Part shown: positions 20,843 to 30,314 of the stretch, piece after piece
Layout: each line of letters starts with the position of its first letter
Position numbering within the stretch: the first letter of the stretch is position 1
Origin: Annulohypoxylon bovei var. microspora
Lineage: Eukaryota > Ascomycota > Sordariomycetes > Xylariales > Hypoxylaceae
Reading direction: 5' to 3'
DNA: 64,000 nt
NCBI GenBank assembly: GCA_022836615.1
Contig: MU405271.1
Coordinates: forward strand, 156,779 to 220,778
Translations under genes and position numbers: made by a program
Notes under the pieces: generated by a model
What the model was told of the DNA's origin: nothing
The model's input: only the letters and a program-made list of their open reading frames with translations
Database searches by the model: none

Positions 20843-22709
20843 ATGCCTCCTGAAGCTCCCTGTGCCAATCCACTCCTTCTCGGGTGGGTGCAGGAATGGA
20901 TCGAGAAAGCCCGCGACCATAACTCCAAGGGCCTACTCACTTACAAGAAGGCATATGAAGCCCTCAAGGCATGTCCGGTTACCTTTCAGCATCCTTCTCA
21001 ATTACAACAATTGAAGGGATTTGGCCAGACGTTATGCAATCGCTTGACAGAGCAATTGCAGAAGCACTGTTCGGAGAATGGATTACCTATGCCTAAGCGC
21101 CCTAGGCGATCTATCATTCCTGGCTTAGCTGGCCAAGGCGATGATGACGATGAAGATGGCGAAGATAGACCACCAAAGAGACAGAGAAAATCGAAACCTT
21201 ATGTACCGACTCTCCGGTCTGGCCCTTATGGCATAATCATGGGTTTGGCAACACTTGAAGAAGGTACACGTAATGGAATGACAAAACCGCATTTAATCGA
21301 GGTGGCACAACCCCATTGCGATGCCTCCTTCACTGCGCCTTCTGATCCAAAAAGTTTTTATACGGCTTGGAACTCTATGAAAACTCTTCTTGACAAGGAC
21401 ATCGTCTATGAACGCCGAAGCGGGCCAACGAGAAGATATCATTTGACTGAGGAAGGGTGGGAGGTGGCACGACGAATTCAACATACATTGAACCCCAATC
21501 AGCCAAGACCAGCTCCGTCGAGGCTAGAACCTGTACCCCAGCAGATCGAACAACCCCCTCGTCCTGTTCAACGATCCCCTTCTGTAGAAATCGATGAGAA
21601 GCCTAGGCAAGAATCGAGCTATGTGGACGTCGTCACTAACGGGGATACATCTTCTGGTAGTTCGGCAATACCACATTTCCGGCCAATTCGCCTCGCGCCT
21701 GGGACTTTCGAAGTTCAACTAGTACTAGATGTTCGTGAGGTCCGGGCAAAGACCGATAGAGACTACAGTAAGCGATTTGAGCCCCTTTGCCGCCATACTC
21801 CTAGTTTAACAGCGTATAACTATGTCAATTACCGGGGAAACTGTTTCGAGAACGACCACTAATCTAAATATTGTAGTGCAAAACGAATTATCAAAGAAGG
21901 GCGTCGATCCAGTAATGCGATCACTCGAGCTTGGTGACGCCCTCTGGGTCGCCAAATGTAAAGATCCAAACTTCCTATCTCGGCATGGCGCCGAGGGTGA
22001 TGAAATCGTACTTGATTATGTCATTGAAAGAAAAAGACTCGATGACCTGATTAGCAGTGTTAAAGACGGCCGTTTCCACGAGCAGAAGTTTCGGCTGAAA
22101 CGATCTGGCATCAAGAACGTCGTCTATATCGTCGAGGAAATCTCCATGGATTCAGAGACTTTAGACAGGCGCGCGGAAATGGTGCAGTCCGCTATTGGGT
22201 CTACGCAGGTGGTAAACGGCTTCTTCGTAAAGAAGACGCAGAAGATGGACGACACCATTCGATATCTTACCCGGATGACCATGATGCTGAAGAAGCAGTA
22301 CGAAAGCAAGTCTCTACTTGTCATTCCCACTGAAGTCCTTACTGCTCAGAATTACCTCCCGCTACTGGAGCATCTCCGAGAAAAGGAGCCTACTACAGGT
22401 CATTATATCAGCTATCCGGCATTTGCGTCACTGGCATCCAAGTCAGACATGATGACACTACGGGACGTATATCTGAAGATGTTAATGTGCACTAGGCAGG
22501 TGTCGTGGGAGAAGGCCCTCGAGATCCAGAAAAGATGGAAAACGCCGTACGAGTTCGTAAACGCATTCGAGGAGTGCGGCGGCGGAGAACAAGGGAGAAA
22601 GCGAAAACGAGAATTAGTGTCTGACCAGATGGGAAATTTGTTCGGGCGCAAGAAGATCACGAAGCCGCTCAGTCTGAAGATTGCAGAAATCTGGGCCGAA
22701 GATGTATGA
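20843..22709 (+). CDS. MUS81: Crossover junction endonuclease MUS81, 585 aa
   Basis: Catalytic subunit of the Mus81-Eme1/Mms4 structure-selective nuclease that cuts 3' flaps and recombination intermediates in the nucleus. Two exons, 20843-21767 and 21877-22709; the intron begins GTAAGC and splits the codon before MQNELSKKG. The N-terminal helix-hairpin-helix is about residues 5-85 (LLGWVQEWIEKA, LKGFGQTLC). An acidic stretch and a basic KRQRKSK nuclear signal follow, then a winged helix (GPYGIIMGLATL to RRYHLTEEGW). The XPF-type nuclease has LVLDVREVR and the catalytic ERKRLDD near residue 358, ending with a second HhH region. Length and order agree with fungal MUS81. Confidence 0.96.
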
Positions 22710-23106
22710 ATGCTATGGGCCAATGTAATAGTACAATTATTCTCAGGCGCAGGTTTCTTTTGTCAATGGCTGCTGGTGGTCTTAGTATCTAGTGTCGTAT
22801 TCAGGGCGGCGGATAGAAGATTCGTCTATGATCACCACAATATAAACGAGTCAATCCAACGTCTCACATCGGTAGACTCGAATCCCCATTTTTATATACT
22901 CCTGCAACTCGTGAGACATGGCACGTCATATACCTATAGGTAGGTACAGAAACGAAATCCCCTAATCCGGCAATTTAAATGTTTTTTTTTTCCCATCCTC
23001 GATCTCCTCCCAGTATTCAACATGCAGCCAAGGAGATGTACACAAGTCGACAAACTAAATCACCATAACCAACCCAGGGTTTCCTCTTCACGACATGCAA
23101 GAAACC
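22710..23106. other. Intergenic: convergent 3' ends of MUS81 and RIB5
   Basis: Contains a TAGGTAGGTA (22937-22946) and a T-tract near 22981-22992. No gene seen. Confidence 0.4.
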
Positions 23107-23925
23107 CTACGAATGTCCCCCCATAGCCTGCGCGACCAGATTCTCCACCATCCCCTCCAGGATCGGCTTGACCAAGATCTCGCCCTGGGCGCCGAGGTAT
23201 CCGGCCATCGACTTCTCGGCGTACTTCGCCAGCACGTCGACCTCGACATTCACCGTATCGCCGGCCTTCTTCCTCGCCACCACCACCTTCTCCTGGGTGT
23301 ACGCGATCAGCATGACCTCGAACCAGCCCTCGGCGTCGTTAACAGCCGTGACGGTAAGACTCGTGCCGTCGAGCGCCACGTAGCCCTTGTGGACGACGTA
23401 GCGCAGGACGTCGGGGTTCCTAGGCGCGAACCGGAACGTCAGGGCGTTGCCGTCCTGGCGCACGGCGGCGATCTCGGCGACCGTGTCGACGTGGCCCTGG
23501 ACGAAGTGCCCGCCCATGCGGGTGTCGGCGCGCACGGCCCTCTCGAGGTTGACGCCGGAGCCCGCGGCGAGCGACCCCAGGTCCGTCAGCCGCAGGGTCT
23601 CGGGCGCGATGCCCACCTTGAACGAGGGGCTGCCGTCGCCGCCCGTCGAGAGGTCCGTCGCCGTCAGGCACACGCCGTTGACCGAGATGCTGTCGCCGAG
23701 CTGGGTGTCCGCGAGGAGCGTCGAGGACGCCGGCAGGCTGATGGTCAGCGAGGTGCCGCCCGTCTCGTCGTGTGGGTTGAGCTCGGCTACCACTATTCGG
23801 TGCGTGAGACGCTATCAGCCATACATCCCGCTATGCATCCCTCCTATCCCTTCTTCCACAATCACTCGCTAAGGGGAAAGGGGGGTTTAGTTACCTCCGA
23901 TCTCCTCAACTAATCCTGTGAACAT
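23107..23925 (-). CDS. RIB5: Riboflavin synthase alpha chain, 238 aa
   Basis: Dismutates two 6,7-dimethyl-8-ribityllumazine molecules to riboflavin in the cytosol. Two exons: a 31-nt first exon 23925-23895 coding MFTGLVEEIG, and 23792-23107. The intron begins GTAACT and ends ATAG. Two lumazine-binding repeats are visible: repeat 1 with SISVNGVCLT and GHFVQGHVDT, repeat 2 with VALDGTSLTV and the C-terminal DVLAKYAEK. The short first exon is easily missed because the downstream frame begins at a GTG that spans the junction. Codons in exon 2 are strongly G/C-ending, unlike most neighbours, which marks a change in base composition. Confidence 0.95.
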
Positions 23926-24699
23926 CTTGCTGAGCTTAGCTCTGTGAGTTTGTTTGTTATTGTTTTCGGAACTTTTCTGCTTGTCGCAAGAATGACGTTG
24001 TTTCTTTCTATTTATCACCCCGCTATCACATGCAGCTAGCACGGAATCTGTTCCGCGCTAAAGAAGGACCCTTATATTCTAGAAACTTACCAAATTTTAC
24101 TAAGCGGGATAGTAAGGTTATAGGTATCTATGTCATAGTTTATCTTAGGTATGTCGTAATAGGTAATCCGGATAAATCTAGAACATGTGAAGATTGGGAT
24201 ATTTTTACTGTCACTGTGTGTGGGCTGTTTCGATTTATCAATTGACCATTCTTTAAGTAGTCATGGTACGTAGAACTTCCATTTGAGAATTCCTCTATAA
24301 TAAGATTTGATAGAGACCAGTCGACATTAACTGACCCATCAACCTCTTGATTATCACTTTCTATGTGATATGTATGCATCTCGAGGGACGTGTAGGAGTT
24401 ACAGTATATCGTAATCTTCATCAGTCATTAAACCCTACCCACCACACTCGCCCTTAATGCCATTTCATCACTTTGCCGATAGTTGTCCGTTGCCCCTCGT
24501 CCCTCTAGGCTAAAGAGCAATGAATTTTGCCTCCCAACGCCTTTCACCAGTCCCAGTCGCCATACAACAATGCAAGACCAAGTACCTAGGTAATTACTGC
24601 TTTGCAGCTTGCTGCCTACAAGACGAGCTCTATCTGTTGGACAGGCGTGAGCTAGTCCAATTCGCAGAAGACAGTGCGATACGCGAGTATGTTTCCTGT
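23926..24699. other. Intergenic: RIB5 promoter and PRMT1 3' region
   Basis: AT-rich spacer. The plus frame at 24520-24759 and the minus frames at 24140-24421 and 24428-24706 show no family feature. No RNA gene seen. Confidence 0.45.
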
Positions 24700-26102
24700 T
24701 TAGCACATCTTGTAGTCACAGTGCCCTTGGGCATATCTGGTGCCGTCTTGTGTGTCTAGTAGGTAGTTGATCTTGATGTCAAGATCTCGGCGATTCTTTT
24801 CGTTGGGCTTCACGTCCAAGTTGCAAGTAATCTCCTCTCCTTGCTGGACCGTAAGGACTTGGTTCAAGTAGAAAACCGTCTGTTTCCAGTGGGTGTACTT
24901 GGTGTGGGGGCCGGTTGAGAATCGAATTGGCTTGTGGCAAGCCGTGAAGTCAATATCGAACCATGCCACAAGGGCGTGCACAAAGTCATCGCGTCGAGCG
25001 CTCAACTTGAAGGGGATGGAGAAGGCGAGGTCAGCTGTCGTGCAGGTGTAGAGATCAAGAGTTAGGACCGAGGTAGGGTCCGTTACAGCTGCCTTGACTT
25101 CGACTGTGTCAACGAGAGGCTCAGCTAAGGCCGTCTCTTTCAGGGGAGTGTAATCGAATCCGTAGACGTTGTCCCAGACTGCGGTTTGTTAACTTAATGA
25201 CCAATGTTTCCTGGTTGGTTAGACTTACATCCGATCTTCTCGTCCTTATATTCACCATCCTCGATACCACAAACAAAGATGGTAGCCTTGTCAGGGAAGA
25301 TCAACCCATCCTTAGCGAGGAACTTGTCACGAGCGTACAGCACCGTGTCAAGCATGCTCTCGTAGAGAAGGAAGTAGCCCATCCACTCTGAGATGATAAT
25401 GTCGACCTTAGGGAAAGGTAACTCGATCTCCTCCATCTTGCCCTGGATAAGGGTGATCTGGTTCTCCATGCCATTGACCTTGACAATCTCCTTGGCCTTG
25501 AAGATGATTGTTGACATGTCGACACCAATGACATGTCTTGCTCCCGCTCGGACAGCAAACCTACATGAAAGGGCAATTGATTAGTTCAACAGAAGATTAA
25601 GTAAGTCACGTTAGAGTATTGGAATTCCTCACATAGAGAGAATAGCCGTGCCACAGCCTACGTCGAGAACAACCTTATCCTTGAACAGATGCTTATTCTG
25701 CACAATCGCATTCATGTAGGACTTCGTACGGACTTCATCTTTCTATATTGAGACGATGTCTTTATTAGTCAAATGGAATCTACTAAAATCTACTTTCGGA
25801 GATTTAGTTTTGGAATTTTAGAATACGTACCAACATCTCCTCATGAATTCCTACATTAGGATAAATCTTCGTTAGTTAAATCGTCCCTATAGGCATCTAA
25901 AGTTGTAATGAATGCGTACCATGGTGATTGTAGCTGTTGTGCGACAAATGTTAGCCATAGTCAAGTCTTATCGTGCATAGCACATCGCTGGAGGATTTAT
26001 GCAATGCGCACAAACTGACCTGTTGAAATAATGCTGCTCAGAGTGAGCCATGGTCTTGAGCTGTTGCTCGGCAGCGTCAGCGTCCATCTTTTCAGTTGCC
26101 AT
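24700..26102 (-). CDS. HMT1: Protein arginine N-methyltransferase 1 (type I), 345 aa
   Basis: Makes asymmetric dimethylarginine on histone H4R3 and on RNA-binding proteins, using SAM. Six exons: 26102-26020, 25933-25920 (14 nt), 25850-25831 (20 nt), 25742-25633, 25560-25229, 25178-24700. The start reads MATEKMDADAAEQQLKTM, and the microexons supply SYNHHG and IHEEML of the substrate-binding N-helix. SAM motif I is VLDVGCGTAILSMFA; the double-E loop is SEWMGYFLLYESM; the THW loop is TKYTHWKQTVFY. The C-terminus, DLDIKINYLLD, matches the dimerising beta barrel. Total length is the family's usual 340-350. It is divergent from the U1 snRNA gene. Confidence 0.95.
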
Positions 26103-26442
26103 GCTTGGAATGCAAATTGCAACTTATATGGAGTTGAATTGGGAAAGGAATGAGTAAAAGGAATTCAAGGTTGGGCTTGGCCGCAAAACGATGTAAGGTT
26201 TGGTTTACTACTATGTACTATTTTTTTTTTTCGTTCTTTCCTGCTAGAGCCGCTGCGGGACAACCACCTAAAACGTTGTACAATGGATCTAGACTAAACC
26301 AAACGACCCACAATTATTCTCGACTACGCGCTCCAGGCGCGTTCCATGCACCGTGCAAGTGTAACCCCACCGGAATGCGGTCAAACAATGATCCTCCAAT
26401 AATTCTGCCGTCCTTACCGCCCTCACCGCCCTCGGGTAACAT
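26103..26442. other. Intergenic: divergent PRMT1/U1 promoter region
   Basis: Short spacer with a T-run near 26221-26231. Serves as the PRMT1 promoter on one strand and the upstream region of the U1 gene on the other. Nothing else seen. Confidence 0.45.
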
Positions 26443-26450
26443 TATAAATA
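26443..26450 (+). promoter_or_regulatory. TATA box of the U1 snRNA gene
   Basis: TATAAATA lies 49-56 bases before the predicted U1 5' end. A CT-rich stretch separates the two. This spacing suits an RNA polymerase II snRNA promoter. Confidence 0.55.
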
Positions 26451-26498
26451 GCCAGTTTTCCTCTCGCCTTTACTCTCTTTTCCTCTTCTTTTTTCTTC

Positions 26499-26682
26499 AT
26501 ACTTACCTTGTTCCGCGAACCCCAGCTCAAGCATTGGGGTTCGCAAGGGGAAAGACCTGCATTGCACAGCGCGGTGTCGACCCTCTTCTATTATCCCTCG
26601 TGGATCGTAGGGGGCGGAATTTTTGATCTCTTCTATTTTCATTGTGAGCGTTGCCTTGATGCATCGTCATGAGGAAGATAAA
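26499..26682 (+). ncRNA. Spliceosomal U1 snRNA
   Basis: Recognises 5' splice sites by base pairing. The 5' end ATACTTACC (from 26499) is the exact complement of GGTAAGTAT. Stem-loop I is a perfect 10-bp stem (26515-26524 with 26535-26544) around a 10-base loop GCTCAAGCAT, where human U1 has GATCACGAAG. The U1A-type loop sequence ATTGCAC lies at 26561-26567, base 63 of the RNA. Stem-loop III contains ATCC/GGAT and CTA/TAG pairs (26588-26610). The Sm site AATTTTTGA is at 26618-26626, base 120. A 3' stem forms between 26626-26633 and 26671-26679 with one bulge. Order and spacing match human U1 (AUUGCAC near 66-72, Sm near 124). The 3' end is approximate. Confidence 0.85.
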
Positions 26683-27030
26683 ATAACAGCCACACCAGCA
26701 GCATTCCCCGACCAAAGTTAGTCAATGCCTCGCTATGTAATTCGCTCCACCACCTAGACTTACTACTACTGCATATGTTTTCTTCACCATCCATTCTAAT
26801 AAATCTTACAATTTACTTATTCGGTGATGCCATTAGCCTGTCTTACTATTATTGAAATTCGAAATATTAGTAGCTATCAGCCAGCAATCCTAGCCGTATT
26901 AAAATCTCCATTACTTATTACTCAAGTTAGTTGGCCACGGTTCTTTCTGTTCATCCTCCTACTCGAACCATTTATCTAGCAAAGTCCTAATAGTCGCCTG
27001 ACGACCTATTGCTTATTAGCCAGCTCGCGG
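26683..27030. other. Intergenic: U1 to PhoD 3' region
   Basis: AT-rich spacer holding the 3' UTR of the phosphatase gene. No gene seen. Confidence 0.4.
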
Positions 27031-29630
27031 TTATGTAGTGATATACATCTGATCGAATCCAACAACGTCCCACTCCCAAGTGTCGGTATTCAACGTAATA
27101 TTCGTCGGGTTGGTCTGCCCACCCTTGACTACAAGACGAAGAATTAGCATGGCCACACTCACATACAGATAGGCAGGGGCACTCGAGGGAAGTGCACAGA
27201 AGCCACGCCGTCCCAACAAACGCGCGCCCTAAAGCATCATTATCATCAAACAAACACTCACCAAACCCCGCCTCGACGGACCCCCCAGCAACCGGCCTCG
27301 ACAGCTTATTCGCGCCAGCCGCGACCGTGAAGTTGGCCAGCGGCAGGTCCCACGCGTTGCGCGCCGCCACGGTCGGCGCGCCGTAGTAGCGCGCCTCCAG
27401 TTTCGCGGGGGTCACGGTCAGGAGGAAGTAGCCGCGGTAGTATCCGTCCTGCCACTGCAGCACCTTATTTTCCGTCACCAGCTTCTGGGCCTCGGCGCGC
27501 GCCGGCGCGATCAGCCCGCTGTACCCCGTCGAGCTGACCGCCGTCCCCGCGAACTCCACGCCGATGGCCCCGTCGCCCGTCTCCGCGTTGTACGGCTTCT
27601 CGTCCAGCCAGACGAGGTCGGATACCTAGAAATGTTTCGTAAGCCGAGTCATTCCGTGGGGCAGCTATGTAGGAGAGAAGTAGGGGTGAGGTAGGAAATT
27701 CTGCTGACGGACCCAGTTCTGGTGGCTGTCGCCGGCGAGGAAGACGGTGTTGCTGATCTTGTTGTCGTAGAGGTGCTTTAGCGTTCGGTTTCTGTTTGCA
27801 ACGTACCCCTGGAAAGTTATATATCAGCAGCTAGGTATCTCTCACGGTCCTCTTCGGTGTGAACGATTTCTATACTCACATTCCAGTTATCGCCGCTGAA
27901 TCCAGAAGATTCGGAGATGTACGAGAACACGATCTGGTTGCCTATTATGCGCCAAGTTGCGCCCCGGTTAGAAGACTTGGATAGTTGGTTGTAAAACCAG
28001 TTCTCCTGATGTGAGCCCATCAATGATCGCGAGGCGTCGTTGCGGATAAGTTCAATATATTCGTCGTCCCAACCTTGTTCTTATTAGTGACTCGGCAATG
28101 ATATCTTACGCTTCTGTTTAAATAATACACACCTAATGAAGTGATGCTTCGATCGTAATTACGGGTGTCGAGGACGATTAAATCCAAAACTACAAAATAC
28201 CTTACGTTAGTGATGCTACTAAGGGATACCTATAGGGTATATATGTACTCAGGGGAACCACATACGATTACCCATCTGGAATGACCTCCAAACTCTCAAG
28301 TTGTCGTCGAGATCTATCTGACTTCAGAAAGGTTAATAGCCCTTCTTTATAAGCAGGTTATATATAATACTACCCACCGAATAGGCATCCATTCAAAGTA
28401 AGCTCTCACGGCATTCATCTTCCGCTGGTCCACGCTAACATATCCATCATTCAGGAAGGACTGTTCAGTATTATTAAGAGCGCTCGAACCGTCTCGATAT
28501 CCGTTGTCCGAGACCTCTAGACGAATAATTAGTGCCTATTTCATCAACTTGTCATCTCTTTGCCGATTGCGCACCGTGATCATCCCAGGTCGTGATCCAG
28601 GCGAAGTTCTGAGAAGCAAGCTGCAAATCCGGATCGCTGCGGTACTGTTCATTGTCTAAGTCCATGTCCAACTTGGTATTTTAAAACAGTACTCACCTGT
28701 CCGTGGCGGGTTCTGTAGTCGTAAAGACTAAACAGGTATTTTTTCGGCTCATGAGCTCGTTCACCCTTTGCGCTTCCCTCGTAGATATAATCTCCCAAGT
28801 GAACCTATACTTGCCGTTAACCAGCCGAGAAGACCAAATACAGGATCTGGCGTACCTACAAAGTAGTCCTGTTCGTCTTTGCGCGCAGCATTCCCGTAGG
28901 CATTAAAATACCCATTAGCTTCCAAACCGTTAGCGGGACCAATTTACAGCAAGACAGTCCACTCACGATAGTTACTACAGGAGAAAACCGCGAGCTTCAA
29001 TTCCAAGACATCGGCGTTCGCTTCAGGTGCAGTCTTCGTTCTTCCGATAGGACTCGTAATATTTGACCCACAAATAGTGAACTGGTAATTATAAGTCGTA
29101 AACGGCTGTAGCTTCGTAGCTTCGACCTAGGAGTTATCAGACAAGACCCGAAAGGAAGCGAAATAGATTTCGTAGGTAGTTACCTTGACAGTATAGTCGA
29201 TATCACTAGTCGTGTACGCTTCACCACTCGATACAATATCCCCAGTCTCATTCGAGAGGACTTTCCACTCGACGCAGATAGGGCTTGGATCCGCGTTGAT
29301 GTACGTCTGCGTATCGTGATTGTACAGCGGTACAGGCCCTTCGACAGTGATATTGCTCGTGTCTGAGGAGAGCGACGGTGCAACTCGAGTCCATAAAATT
29401 ACACTCTCCGGGTATGGATCACCAGATGCCACACCATGTGTGAAGCTAAGTTCCTCTGCTCTATGCGCAATAGCACCGCGCTTAAGGCTCCGCCTAGAAA
29501 CATGGGGTACATTGATCCCGAGACCTGAATGGCGACGAGACGGGCTTGCGTAATTCAAGTTCCCATCAAATTTTGCGGCCGCAAAACCAATCAGCTCGGT
29601 CACAAGACCAAGGACGATTAAGTTGACCAT
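27031..29630 (-). CDS. Secreted PhoD-type alkaline phosphatase, 615 aa, 12 exons
   Basis: Predicted extracellular or wall metallophosphatase of the PhoD family, releasing phosphate from mono- or diesters. Twelve exons: 29630-29184, 29126-28967, 28918-28860, 28804-28697, 28644-28575, 28516-28378, 28321-28266, 28189-28133, 28073-27880, 27808-27713, 27625-27262, 27128-27031; the sum is an exact 616 codons. The start is ATG 29630, not the upstream TTG; a signal peptide (LIVLGLVTELIGFAAA) and basic RR sites follow. Family motifs in order are THGVASGDPYPESVILWTR, DYFVHLGDYIYE, ITTWDDHEVSDN and LAGDSHQNWVSDL, with metal-binding Asp and His in each. Exon 11 is GC-rich. Substrate range is not fixed by sequence. 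Confidence 0.9.
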
Positions 29631-30314
29631 AGTGAACAACGTCGAAGAAGTCTAGTAAACATCAAACGATGCAGAAATGGCTAACCATGCATTTTTAAAA
29701 CTGTTTATAATGACGTTCATATGTGCTCTTTTATACCCAGTATCACGGGTTGTATATTATGTGTAACATCAGCCATGTGGGTAGCAATGCTATCCAGGGT
29801 CACCGATAATATAGGGCTTAAATCGGAAGACGTCACATACAAGAATGGAAGGTGAATCGATAATCACCATGAATGTGCCAATAAACTACGTCGACTGACA
29901 GCACGCAGTGTGACAGTGCTTAGAGCCGCCGACTATCATTTACGAGAACGTGTATAATGAAGGTTTTTTAATTGGTTGAAGTTATCGTCGTCATGCAGGT
30001 CTTCAGCTTCTGCCGATTTGGAGGTGACGAGTAATTGTGATTGTTCGGTGGGGTATGAATGACTAGGTAGACAGGGTAAACAAGGTATAATAAAGTCTAA
30101 TAAAGTCTAATAAACCAGGTTATACTCACAAGGACAGAGCCGCATGCTTCTATAAAAACCCACAATGTCAGTTATAGAGGTAGTAAACTACCCCGGTATG
30201 AATACACCAGAAAACATCTAGCTTGGGGGTGACACGGAGAAAGGATAATATCATCAGTGGCTCTTCATTCAGAAAGGGGTATATAACAATTCACCAACTA
30301 CCTATGCACCTAAC
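29631..30314. other. Intergenic: PhoD promoter and Pol X 3' region
   Basis: AT-rich spacer with a 10-mer tandem tract (TCTAATAAAG-type) at about 30089-30115. I looked for a CACGTG phosphate-response box and found none. No gene seen. Confidence 0.45.
30089..30115. repeat. TCTAATAAAG tandem repeat
   Basis: About two and a half copies of a 10-mer in the spacer upstream of the PhoD gene and downstream of POL4. Confidence 0.75.

Noticed and set aside
22860..22890. GACTCGAATCCCC resembling a tRNA T-arm
   Set aside because: No stem pairing and no A box at the right distance.
23095..23913. 272-codon plus frame opposite RIB5
   Set aside because: Antisense shadow of GC-rich RIB5 codons; RIB5 itself has clear family motifs.
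26150..26626. 158-codon plus frame between PRMT1 and PhoD
   Set aside because: It overlaps the U1 promoter and RNA, and its sequence is low-complexity translation of CT-rich DNA.
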